Below are positions 40,633 through 52,030 of a stretch of 60,021 nucleotides of DNA, one piece after another. The notes beneath the pieces were generated by a model. It was given only the letters and a program-made list of their open reading frames with translations, searched no databases and was not told the DNA's origin. A program made the translations under genes and the position numbers. The stretch is from Hyphochytrium catenoides (taxonomy: Eukaryota > Sar > Hyphochytriomycetes > Hyphochytriales > Hyphochytriaceae): positions 1 through 60,021 of the forward strand of contig FLMG01000513.1 of the NCBI GenBank assembly GCA_900088475.1, written 5' to 3'. How positions within the stretch are numbered: position 1 is the first letter of the stretch; every line of letters begins with the position of its first letter.

Positions 40633-43600
40633 ATGGGTCGGCTTACCTGTTCTGCAGCTATTATATGGCTCGCACTAGCACTTGTGGCTCTGGGAGCTGT
40701 AAGTGCTGTCGATTCTGAAGCGGTCGCAGCAGGAGACCTTCTCCCATCTGAAAGTTCATCGGGGCAGGTAGGGTGCTTGGACTGCGACGGGTATGAGCCC
40801 CACGATGTGGCGATTGAGGTGCAACAGCCCGAAGAAGCAGAGACGGAGAAGGTCGATTTGATAGACCATCTACATGATGAGCCACTCCTACCTGCCGCGG
40901 ACAATGAGACCACAGCGTGTAGTACTGGATCACCTGGAATGCACTGCACGAAGCACGAACATGCGGCACGAAGTGATGTTATTGAACAAGATGCGTTGGC
41001 AATGGATAGTGGCCTGTCCTCAGATTCCCAGGAAGGACCTAGCGCTACTCTTTTAGTACTCGGTGGCCCTGATGTCTGCGCGCATGACCTCATCCGTGTG
41101 GAGCTTTCTTTCAACAAGGAGTCTGACATACAGTCAGCCGCAGAGCTCCCAGTGCATTGGCTCGAGGTACACAGAGGACGAGAAGTGGCAGCCCGCAGTC
41201 GCGTTCTTTCTTCTGTACCTCTTCACAGAGAGCTGGCGCACGATACCGCAATGAGATCTAGGCCTTCAATTCAGTGCTTTTTCGACAAAGAGCACTGCGT
41301 GCCGCGCGTGGTTCTGGTTGAACTTCTTGAGACAGACATGCATGAGTTCGACCCTACATACTTCTCGGCATCCACCCTCAGGATAAGCTTCAGTCAGGTG
41401 AGTTTTGCGTATAATGCTTCATCGAGTTGTCAGACCGCGTCATCTGATCGTCTTAAATTGGCAGGAAACAAACACACCGGCTGTTGACAATCCTGAGCTC
41501 GTTGCAGAGCTTCTGGATAGCTCTCACAAACTGCAGAAGGGCGCCTGGCTGGACCGCAAGACCCTCATCATGGGGACTATGACCCCTATCAGTCGCTCTG
41601 ACGTGGTGGAGGTAGCCGTGAAGTCCGTTAGCTTTGTGGCGAGACCCGACAAGCACAAATTAAGCGCTGGGATTCGAATTATCACGGAAGGAGAGTATCT
41701 TCTTCGAGCAGTAGGACCCAAGAGCAATGTTCTGGATGCCACGTCTCTTACGGTCAGGAGGTGCGCAGACGTTATCATCTCCAACAGTGGGATGGACACG
41801 CCAGCGCCGTTGCCCACCGTCCTACCTCCACAAACGTAAGTTTCACTACTTCTACGTTGTTCCTTGTCTTCTTCTTCCAAGGCGCCAGTGACCACAGAAG
41901 CGAGACCCAGGATAGTTGTTTTTGCCTCCTTGCCATTTCATACAATCTCTAGAGGTTGTAAACATATGTGCATTGCACTCATACTGTCTACGTACCTCTT
42001 GCAGCTTCTCTCTCAAGGGGAATGTGGCTTTCACGGGCTCAAAAGAGCATGCTCTCCGGCTTCCTGAGTCAGAACTTCCTGCTCGTGGGCGTAAAGACTG
42101 GAGTATGGCGTTCTGGGTCTTCCTATTGGACGAACAGCAAAGAAACATGGACGTAGAGAAAGCAGGTCCCTTGCGGATACTTTTTTATAAGGTGGCCGCT
42201 TTTTTTTCCATTAAATTTTAGATGCCTCCGGTAGCTGCGACTTATATACTGTTCTGCTGCTCCACTCTGGTGTCTCTGCCCACCTCTCTTTTTACATAGG
42301 GTGAGGATGTGGAGAACAGAACTCCGACCTGCTGGTTGGCGCCTGAAAAAGGAACACTGGACGTTAGGGTCACCTCTGCTAGCGAGATGAATGCTGGACA
42401 CTCAGGCTTTGAAAAGCTCAGCCCAGGCCGTTGGACTCATCTGGCCTTCACCTTCGCTAACCTCTCTGAAAGGTCAGTCCGACTACCGCAGTGGCTCTCT
42501 TATGTGCAAGACTCTTCTTCCCTCATGTTACCAGTCCGTTACTTGCTTTCTTGGGCTTGCCTATTACCCCTCCATAATCCTCTCCACGCCTGAGGTCAAT
42601 ACTGCCGCGTTCGTTTGTCATTAGTTCTTAATCAAAATTTTATCCATTGTTGGACTTTTAACAGCTATCCGGAATCAGAGTTCAAGTACGAAGTCAGGCT
42701 CTTCGTAGATGGTCGTCTGGACATCTCGATGGGCTTTCGCGATGCCGTGATCCCGAACGGCGGTGATCTGTGGATTGGCGGCTCGCCGCGCTGGGATTGG
42801 GGCATCAAGGGCTTCATTGCAAATCTTAGGGTCTTCGAAGGTGTGCTCAGTGGCCAACAGGTGAAGACATTGGTGGATATTGAGGGACACGCAGTGCGGT
42901 ACGATGTTGGTCAAGCAGGAAGCAGATTCCTTGTGCCCTTGCGCAAGAGGCAAACCCCTAGTGTTGCCTCCGATTGTCAACCTTCAGGTAAGAGTTTGAA
43001 AGGGCAGATCGGTGGATATGCATTGTGTCATGGGTCCTTTAGCTAGAATGAGGCCGTAGGAATGTCCATTATAGATAACAGAAGCGGGAGAGAATAAGAG
43101 AGCGAAAAGGAGGAGAGTGGCTAGAGTCAATATTTAGTTCCCTCCTTCCCTCATGGCAGATCCCTCTTGTTGCTACGGCGATCACTGCCCGGAACCTGAA
43201 GCTACGGAGATCCTTTCTGTCATCCAGAAGGAGCTGTACGCTACGGCCAAGGACATGTGGGCTAAGTGTGCTCCCGTTACGGAGGTGGTCGATGCCCTTT
43301 TAGAGGCGGGGGAAGAAGGCTCAGCAGATGTAAGTTCTTGGCTCTATAATTGAGCCTTCCTGCTAGGCCTCTTGGCCGTTCTTTCTCTCTCCTGTCTCCT
43401 GTCTGAGCATCATCATCATTCTGACCACTTTCCTCTAGGCGTATTATGACGCAGCCAGAATTCTTTTAGGGAAGACGAGAGGAGAAGTTACAAGCTCCTG
43501 TGCAGAGTCGCGAAACACTCTCCGCGCTCCTGTAGACGTAGGTCGCGCTATTTCCTATTTAGAGAAAGCAGCCGCGGGGGGAAAAGGAGCGGCTTTCTCT

Positions 43601-45331
43601 CTCCTTGCTTCTCTAACGTCGGGCGGTCTCCGGGCGATACAGCTTGGCCGCCATGAACAGCACGCCGTGGCCATGTCAGCTAGAAGAGGGGAAATAGCGG
43701 GTCATATGTACCAAGTGGCCGCGCTAGAGGCTGTACCAACGGCCTGGCTAGCCCTAGCCCACCGCTATAGTAAGGGACAAGGAGTGGTGAAAGACCCCGA
43801 AGTAGCTGCACATTACTATTACTTGGCAGCACTTGAGTCTCAGCGTTTCTATCATACCACGGGCAAACAACCCCGTCATGAGATGCACCAGCTCTCTGAA
43901 AGCACGGAAGAAACCATAGAGATTGGACAGAAGGGCGATGATGATGAGCAAATCCAGTTCCTGACTCTACAGGCAGAACATGGGGACGTAGGAGCCATCC
44001 TCACACTAGGAGATTGGTACTACTGGGGCTCTCACGGCCTTCCTAGGGACCATGGGCGTGCCGCTCAGTACTTTTCAAGAGCCGCACAGCTGCAGAGCGA
44101 CGTTGGAAGGAGCTGCTTGGCTGGCATGTACCGGAGAGGAGAGGGCGTGGAGAGAGACGATTTGAAGGCAAAGGAACTATGGGAAGCAGCTGTCAATTCG
44201 TCGGATAACGTAAGAGGTTTGAACGGGCTTGGGCATCTATACTTCTACGGCGTGGAAGGGGTGATCGAGCAGAACCAAACTAAGGCCCTAGAGTACTTCC
44301 AGAGGGCAGCAGACAAGGGAGAGGAAGCGGACAGTATGTTTAACACGGCCACTTGCTACCAGCAAGGCATAGGAACAGCAAAGAACCTCACCGTCGCCCT
44401 ACATTACTTCAAGAGGGCAGCTGCTGAGTTTGCGCACTTTGACTCTGTGTTGGAGCTTGGAAAGATGTACCTCTTCGGCATCGGCGTCCAGCGTTCTCTG
44501 TCTGCAGCAACAGTCTATTTAAAGCACGCTGCAGAGCAGGGAGAGTGGGGCGGGCTCCTGAGGGAAGGCTTCGACTACTATATCAAGAGGAATATCAACG
44601 CTGCGGTCCTTCGGTATATAGAGGCAGCAGAGTACGGATACACGGTAGCAGAGGGCAATGTCGCCTTTCTAGCGAACAAGAAGATCTCTGATCCTTCTAC
44701 TCTCTTTCAACAGAAGAGTAGAGGGAGAGACGCCGAAGCGGTTGACAGCGATGAGAGTAACGGAGAAAAGCTTGGCCGAGATCGAGAAGGATCAAAGCGC
44801 CAGAGTGAGCATCTGGCATTCAACTACTTGCTGAAAGCTGCAAACAACGGAGACACAGAGGCACTTATCCCGCTGGGAGACATATTTTACTATGGGAAAG
44901 CAGGCGTTGCCATCGACTATGCACGCGCTCTCTGGTGGTACAGCCGCGCCAGTGCTGCTGGCGTGTCTCAAGGAGCCTTCTACGTTGCCTCAATGTACGA
45001 AAGCGGTCAAGGAGTCGAAAAATCGCTTAATCGAGCTGTGCGGTACTATCAGCGCAGTAGAGAGCTGGATGGGTCACTTCCGAATCGTCTCGCTGTGCAG
45101 CTTGCATTGGTCAGGATGGAATTCTGTGAGACCCTGGAAGTCCAGACCGGATGGAAGTGCTTTGGCCAGGATGGGGCTAAGGGAAGTGGTCCTCGCCCAC
45201 AAAGTAATGGAAGAGGAGGAGAGACAACAGACGTGGACAGTGAAACAGTAGGCATCCTGACACTGACGGCTGTGTTGATGACGCTGCTCTACCTCCGAGG
45301 ACGTATGGGTGTCAGGCACCAGGAAGGCTAG
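40633..45331 (+). CDS. LamG plus Sel1-repeat membrane protein, Hrd3/SEL1L type
   Basis: SEL1L/Hrd3 is the ER-lumenal adaptor of the Hrd1 ubiquitin ligase in ER-associated degradation. ATG 40633 gives a signal peptide (IIWLALALVALGAVSAV). Exons follow at about 41464-41837, 42000-42190, 42300-42470, 42663-42987, 43156-43329 and 43440-45331. The middle forms a concanavalin/LamG-like fold: WSMAFWVFLLDEQQR, GRWTHLAFTFANLSER, YEVRLFVDGRLDI and GDLWIGGSPRWDWGIKGFIAN. The long last exon holds many Sel1 repeats (A-Y-ARILLGKTRG, AHRYSKGQGVVKDPEVAAHYY, AGMYRRGEGVERDDLKAKEL, and others). A C-terminal membrane segment (GILTLTAVLMTLLYLRG) and a short basic tail follow. The LamG/Sel1/TM order suits an Hrd3-like role; partner not in window. 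Confidence 0.85.
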
Positions 45332-46134
45332 ACGTAACAGTCGTTCCTGCTCCACATGGTTACGTCCCTGAAGCTCTACATATCTGTCGCTGTACGCTAC
45401 CTTCTGTCTATCTTGTGCATTTCCTATTGTTAGCTTCATCAGCGCTCAGACCTCTCTCTCTCCCCTTCTCTCTGTGTCTACTCGACACATTATAGCTGCG
45501 CCGTGTACAAAGCTCTCATCTCTACAGTCTCGCTTTCACTTTCTGCCTTATGGATGGGCTCCTCTCATCCCAACAGTCTTGGGATATGTACCAATCGTCT
45601 AATCATGCCATAATAAAGCTCAGTATAGCTCTTTGTAAGGGTGTGCCTCACATTCTTCCTTGATCACGTATCACTTTTATGCTATCTCCTTCGCCCATCC
45701 TTCTCTCACCGCTATGGCTGCGACACCGACTGTAGCCGGCAATCTCAAGACACAAGGGTAGCGGCGGGCAAAAAGTCCCAAGTTGTTAGAGGTCAAGGCC
45801 GGCCTCCCGGCAAACATTGAAAGGAGAAGTGCGCATCATGAAAGCTCTTCGTTTCTCGTCCCATATTTAATACGTTAGAGCCAGTTGGCAGAGACAGACC
45901 GGAGTACCAGCGAAGCGCTGATGTGCCTCTTGGCTCTCTCTCGCTCGGTGCTGTTGTCCGTCAGAAGATAAAGCTCATCTATGAACGGCCTGATCGTCCG
46001 CAGATGGAGAAGGAGATGAGCTCAAAGGATGTGAGGCTAGTGTCTCTTTATTCCTTGGCACTTGGGAGGCCAAGGAGCTGAGGAGTTGCGAGAGCGGGTA
46101 AAGTGCATGAGGCTTGGAGACGCAAGTGACCTGC

Positions 46135-46170
<36 letters not shown>

Positions 46171-46275
46171 GTAGGGAGTGAGAGCGAGAGAGAGAGAGGT
46201 GTAGAGGGACAGAGAGACTGAGACAGAGAGACTGAGACAGAGAGACTGAGACAGAGAGACTGAGACAGAGAGACT

Positions 46276-46319
<44 letters not shown>

Positions 46320-47044
46320 CAGAAAGGGAGAGAGAGCTTATAAAACGCACAACCAATCCAACTCTGAAGCTTCTAACGGCTAGCTATAGCCTACAATGAT
46401 GTGAGATGCCACATGGCCTCCCTCCCCTCTGTGTCGTAGTTGTGGGCTGCGTCCATCTAACATCCTGTAACCATCTTCAGCCCTAGGATGAGGAATAATA
46501 GCCATCCTATTATAGATAAACATCAACAAAGGCCTAATTATTCTCAATCCGTTGAATCAGTGAACGTCAGACAGCACAAGGCAAAAAACGCAGCTTCACT
46601 TCTTTGACACGACATTCAGAAGACCTACATTCCTGATTTACAGAGAAATAGTAGCAGACATTCCAAATAGTCTGCCCTTTGTGACATCAGGATCGTGCAG
46701 ATGAGGAACCGAGGTACAGTTCTGAGGAAGAAAGAGCTTGAAGCTCTGTAGCAAGCCAAAGAAGCGACGAAGAAATTTATTTGCTGCCAAAGCTCAGGAA
46801 CGCTGCCTCCTGCCCGATGGCCGAAGGCTGGAACAGCGCCGCGGCGGCATTACCTTCCCATTGTTGCTACATCATAGCGCTCTCACAAGCTTCATCTACA
46901 CTATAAGGCTCCAGAAAGCTATATGAGAATATCTCTGTCTACCTAGCCAGCCACCAGCCAATTCATGACCTCGTGTTTCATCGCCATTTTTAGGGGGAAT
47001 ATACTACGTGAAAACAAGCGTTCTCAGGTTTCTTCCCGATACCA
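45332..47044. other. 3' region of the Hrd3-like gene and microsatellite
   Basis: AATAAA at 45612-45617, about 280 bp after the stop, is a good polyadenylation signal. A GA microsatellite lies at 46139-46314. A TATAAAA sits at 46339. No other gene seen; a short plus frame at 46738 has no support. Confidence 0.5.
46139..46314 (+). repeat. GA microsatellite containing a 14-bp minisatellite
   Basis: A GA run flanks about five copies of a 14-bp unit (GACAGAGAGACTGA). Confidence 0.95.
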
Positions 47045-47350
47045 ATGGCCAGCCTGAATCCGTCAGCAAGCCCCTTCAGGCCCACTCCATCTCCTTCCTA
47101 CTACGAGAGCAGCGATTATGACACTAGTGGTGGCAGCTCTTTCTCTTCTCAAGACTCGGGAGACGACGAGGAGGAGCTGTACTGCAGCCGCTATCACGTT
47201 ATTCCCTGCAAGCCGACACCAGCCGCCCTGTCCATGTATGAAGGCATGAAGACTCCTTCTGGAATCCTTCTAACGACTTACGGGGGCCAGAAAGTTGAAT
47301 TATATACGACTGCGCATGTGCCAGAAAGGTTCTATCAGGGCAACTCATGA
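47045..47350 (+). CDS. Small acidic Ser-rich protein of unknown function
   Basis: An intronless frame of 101 residues, ATG 47045. The N-terminal half is Ser/Pro/Tyr-rich with an acidic patch (YYESSDYDTSGGSSF, DSGDDEEELY). The C-terminal half looks folded: YHVIPCKPTPAALSMYEGMK, GILLTTYGGQKVELY, VPERFYQ. No family recognised. It is convergent with Usb1. Confidence 0.55.
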   Translation: MASLNPSASPFRPTPSPSYYESSDYDTSGGSSFSSQDSGDDEEELYCSRYHVIPCKPTPAALSMYEGMKTPSGILLTTYGGQKVELYTTAHVPERFYQGNS

Positions 47351-47772
47351 GGAAGATGCTGGCCCTCGCTCATAAAACCTTTAGGCTGTTGATTATGTAT
47401 ATCTGGATGTAAGGGGAAGGAGATTGTCTCATCTCCTTCACTTATTATAGGCTGTATCATAGCAAATATCACTTTTCTATACCTTTTGACGTCCGTCCAT
47501 TTGCTCCATTTGCCATGATCGAAAGTTGGGCCAACAAAACAGTCCTCTAATAGCTCTTAAAGACCACCTGCTGGTGCAGACTCTTACCGGCCCACGATTT
47601 CTTTGACAGGTCAAAGTCTGCCGTTCGTAGAGCCGAAAGACAGGTTGTAGAGCTTCCATGAGAAGAAGTAGTGTCAGCAACATTTCCGAAGTCAAGCCGA
47701 AAGGCTAAACCGCTACCTAGGATTAGCGCGTCGGCACGGTCCCATACAGCGTCTTCAGAGACGCGCAGTCTC
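47351..47772. other. 3'-to-3' intergenic region
   Basis: Between the small acidic gene and Usb1; probably both 3' UTRs. Confidence 0.4.
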
Positions 47773-49540
47773 TCAGAGAGACCATCCTAGATTATTTTGT
47801 TGCTGATGTTGGAAAGGTATTTTGAAAACTTTGTTCCCTATGATGGCGATGACTTCCACAGCTTCCACACGGACGGGATCTGTGAGCAGCCTCTTCTCTA
47901 GACTCTCAATCTCGTGAGTCTTGATCTTAGAGAGAACATCGCCAACGGCAGACGCAATGGAGACGTGTGGTTGAGGGTTCTAAGTGTCAGGAAGGAAGAA
48001 GAGGAAAAACGAGCCAGTTAGTGCTATTCCGACAGCGTCTTGGAAAGATGGCCAGACGGCAGCAGAAGAGACATCGTGGGAAGGAAAAACAGCCGAGTGG
48101 AATCATTTGGGAAAGAAGAAGGAGAGAGGGAGAGAGAGAGAGAGAGGGAGAACAACCTGTGGGCGAGAGAGAGAGAAATGAGAGAAGGGGAGTGAAAGAC
48201 ACATACAAACACTTGGAAAGACAGTAGGCTATCCTAGACCTCGTACCTCATAGTATGTAGGCTGCCGAAACTTGAAAAGACATTGATCTATTCTATCTAT
48301 CACTCCGATGACCTTAGAAAAGGAGAATCAGGTAGCAATGAGTAGGGGAGAAGTGAGTTGACAAGAGTCAGACTGAGTGACGTCTCACCTCTTGAGATCC
48401 AAAGGTGACTGGAATTGCTACGAAAGATCGGGTCCGCTCATCGTTGATGAACAGCCGCAGGCCATGCAGGACAAAAGTAAACCTAGGAAACGGCGGTCCA
48501 GCAGACATGATTAGGCTTTATGAGGTAGAGGGGAAGCCTTATTGGCATGTTTCCGTCAACTATTGGGATCTTAAGGGAGAGAGGATTCTAAGGAGATCAT
48601 TGAACTAAAGGTGATAGAGACCGGAAGGGTAAGAGGCAACCAACCGCAAGCAAGAGCTGGTGTAAGACGAGAATGGAAACCTTACCTCTTCTGCCTCCGG
48701 AGCGCCAAGCTGACGTCTTCCACGAACTCGTTTATCTGATTATATCTCAGAACGAAAGTTCTAGACAGGCTCAGGTGCAGACTGTTATCTCCATAGGAGC
48801 ACGGTATGAGCTCCGATCCATTTTGATCCAAGAAGTTCCTTACGAGCTTCCTGCTTCCGGACAGTATCTCCGCCTGTTTCGCTCTTAAGCTCTCGGAAAG
48901 AGGAACTTCATTCGACATGTTAGCCTAACCTTCAGAAAAATGACAAGACTCAGGCAGGAATAACCATAAGAACTCCACATAATTGGTAACACGAGTGCTG
49001 CTGCTGACGTGAGGCGAAGCTATCGCACCTCTAATAAAGAGGTGAGAAGGCCAGTTTCCTTTTACGTGTGCAAAACTCCGGACCCAGGGCACCTTGTTGT
49101 CTGCCTCCGCTCGAACTCTGACCTTCTCAATCTGCTCCTCTAACAGCGGAAAGACCAGAGCAACAGCTTAGAAGATACTCTGTGTAGCTCTGCAGGCTGG
49201 CCATTAAAGCAAAAGATGCCTTTCTCCTGTATGCCTATACCACAAACTTAATGCCCCCTGGCCCTCTATGTCTGAGCTATTCACTTCCCCACCCAGAGGG
49301 TTACAAGGCTCACAGATTAGGTCGCTCACCTTCTTCAGCAAACATAGACCGGACACCTTCTGGGACTTTCAGGATCTTGGTTGCTCTAAGCTCTACGGTG
49401 TTCACAACGTCTGCCAGAGCTCGTTTTCTTGCATCTTTGCTCTCTCTCTCTCGACTGGGTTCGTCGTCTTCCTTGCTCTCCAATAGAACCTCCTCCTCAC
49501 TCTCACTGCTCTGGGCGTAGTTGGCGAAAATGCTATTCAT
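47773..49540 (-). CDS. USB1: Usb1-type U6 snRNA 3'-5' phosphodiesterase, spliced
   Basis: Usb1 trims the U6 snRNA 3' end using two HxS motifs (2H phosphodiesterase fold). Start at ATG 49540 (MNSIFANYAQSSESEEEV), the usual short Ser/Glu-rich head. After a GTGAGC donor the next exon reads EEQIEKVRVRAEADNKVPWV, then RSFAHVKGNWPSHLFI, the family's RSFPHV.GNW.(T/S)H hallmark. Next come SNEVPLSESLRAKQA, then LHLSLSRTFVLRYNQI, the first HxS motif (HLS). An exon reading FTFVLHGLRLFINDERTRSF precedes the last, which has NPQPHVSIASAVGDVLSKI, the second HxS (HVS), ending at 47773. Both catalytic His/Ser pairs are present. A GA run of about 60 bp sits in the last intron (48118-48180). Confidence 0.88.
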
Positions 49541-49932
49541 GGCACCTATCCAGGTCATTTTGCCTCGAAGACTGAGTACGCTAGGCTCCGCCTTGTCTCC
49601 CAAACACCCTGATTGCTCCACAAGGCGAAATCCTTAGCGCCATGCCTTTTAACCTGCCCACGTTTGATTCAGGGAGTTTGGCTTAATGCAGTGAACACAA
49701 TTGGCAGTGACGGAGAGCAGCATACCACCAGCTAGCAGAGCTGCCTCGTCTCCATCAATCTTCAATAGCCGCTGTTGTTGGCAGTCCTGCGATCCTTGGT
49801 GCGCTCTTCCTTCTTCCGCTATTCCTCAGATGCTCATGAGCTGCATGAGCTCGCTGATCGCTGATGAGCTTCTTGCTGTCATGTCTCAGCCTGCTTTGGC
49901 ACTTCTTTTCATTCTCTCTCCTCGTTCCACAG
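49541..49932. other. Upstream region of Usb1
   Basis: Presumed divergent promoter. A plus ATG at 49641 reading MPFNLPTFDS might start the next small gene, but no good donor was found. Confidence 0.35.
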
Positions 49933-50115
49933 CCCAGACACCCCCATGGACACAAAGACACAAACCGAATATTCCAGGGGTACAGGTTTGAGGATGACCC
50001 TATAATACAGAGAGTATGTTGGGCGCAAGCATACCGGGAAGAACGAAAAATATACTCGGACAGATTGGAAGGAAATATGACGCTATGCGAATATATTGGG
50101 TTGAGTAGAGGATGA
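49933..50115 (+). CDS. Terminal exon of an unrecognised gene
   Basis: After a polypyrimidine tract and TTCCACAG, a 61-codon stretch reads RHPHGHKDTNRIFQGYRFED, DPIIQRVCWAQAYREERKI, then YSDRLEGNMTLCEYIGLSRG to a stop at 50115. It is rich in aromatic and charged residues and looks coding. I cannot join upstream exons securely. Family unknown. Confidence 0.4.
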   Translation, partial: PRHPHGHKDTNRIFQGYRFEDDPIIQRVCWAQAYREERKIYSDRLEGNMTLCEYIGLSRG

Positions 50116-50456
50116 TAGCTGCTAACGGCTCCGTGTAGTAGTGGCTTGAAGATCATCTAATGATGGAGTTTATCGGCTCGGAAGATCATGCGTCTCCTTT
50201 CTTGGATGTCTCTACATGGCCGCCGCGGCCGCTCCGCTCCCTACATTCGTCCATTATTGCGAAAGATTGGTCATGCCCTGAGCATCTGGAGCTGCAATAT
50301 TAGCTCTGGAAAAGGAGAGATGGCAAGGGTTCTTGCGCGAGGTCTAGGTTGAAGCAGTGCCAGAGAGATAGTGATCCGCAAGCGGTTCCTCTTTTCTGAT
50401 TCTGCCCATATGTGGACTGGAAAACTTCGTCAGACTGACTCAGAGCTCCGCTTAAC
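50116..50456. other. Upstream region of the CABLES-like gene
   Basis: No exon seen. A NotI-type GCGGCCGC site lies at 50225. Confidence 0.4.
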
Positions 50457-51994
50457 ATGGAACCAGCAGGTCCACGTACCAGTCCTAGGCCTGTGACTCA
50501 GGCTGTGGGTAAGTTCATAGTCTGCAGAGTAGAACTAAGGAGGAACTACGACGAACTCTTTAATGGCATACAAAGTAACGATTCAGCTGTATGGCTCTGT
50601 AAATAGCACAACCTGGGGATGGCGGTTCCGGAGAGATCAAGGCGGTCCTCCTGCCCCTATCAAGACGGCGTCAACCCCCGTTCGCTCCTCGTGGTCTGAC
50701 TGAGATACGACGCTACACTGTCGACACTGAGAGTAACCTGCCTCAACAGGGACTAGAGGCTAAAGGCGTAGACGATGAATACGCCAGCATTAGCTCCTTT
50801 GTTTCCTTATATCAACCCGACCCTATCGCCACACCTAAGTCTGAAGTAGGTGATGAAGATGGCAGAGCTAGCTACGACGTCATCCGTCATGATGCCCGAG
50901 TCCTCCATTCAGGAGATGACTCTACTCCTAAAGCCGATGGAAAATCCAACAAAGGAGTGAAGGTAGGGTTCGATGGAGGAAGGAGATTAGCTAAAGAACA
51001 GCTTAAGGAAGGTACACAGAGACAGATGTCAAGGTTTGAGGATCACCTGAATTGAGGGAGGAGCCAGCCAGAAGTGGATAGAGGGGATACCTCCGAACTA
51101 TAGTGTTCCTCCTCCCACCCTGACGCTGATATGTGTGGGCAGAATGAGAGCAATGGCTCAAACCGCAGCACTCCTTCCTCCATCAGGGGAGCTCCAGGGC
51201 AGCAAGCCTCCTTCTATAGAGCCAGCAGCTCCAACGCCCGGTATATGACCTGTGGCACACTCTTTGAGACAAAGACTTCATGGCGTGCACTTCGCCGATC
51301 TCTTTGCCTTCTTATTCTTCCTTATCGCCTTCAGATAAACTCTACTTGTCGAATTCGTTCTTCTGAGACAACGCTTACGTTCATCGAGGCTACTCCGTCA
51401 CCAGTCCTACAGTGGCTGTTTGGAGGCGGCTTCCCAGTTTCGTCCTCGGCAGTCTCTCTCCTTCTGTATGCTGCTTTGTCTACAGCGAGTAACTCTTCTG
51501 CACTTGTTGGACTCAGATTTAAACGCGCTACGCGTGAGATAGCAGCGTTGGACTTTCTCTTGAACATTCCTATGAAGAATGAAGCAAGAATGCTGCGGAG
51601 CTCCATCGCTCAGACAGAGAACCAGAAGCCGGCCTCTATGAAGCAAGCCTCCGAAGCACAAGGTAGGTACAAACGAAGAAGAACTAGTGGCCGACAAACC
51701 TTGGTGAACTGCCGTAAGCAGACGAGAAAAATTAACCTCAGCTTTCTATTCTCTATAGGCGCCATTGTCATAGATGCCGAAAGTGGTGCTGCGAATGGTG
51801 CAACCTCCTCTTCATTTTTGCTGGACGGCAGAGTCCCTGGCATTCGGTATCGCACGCACTTCACTATCTCTTTATCGTTATCAGACTGAGGAATGATTTG
51901 TCTCATCACGGTTTTCGTCCCCTTCTCCCTCTGTCTTTTTCCTATCTCTCTCTCTCCTTCCCTCTCTCTCTCTCTCTCTCCCTCTCTCTTCCAC

Positions 51995-52030
<36 letters not shown>

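Noticed and set aside
46048-46356. A minus-strand frame reading long Leu-Ser repeats
   Set aside because: It is only the translation of a GA microsatellite.
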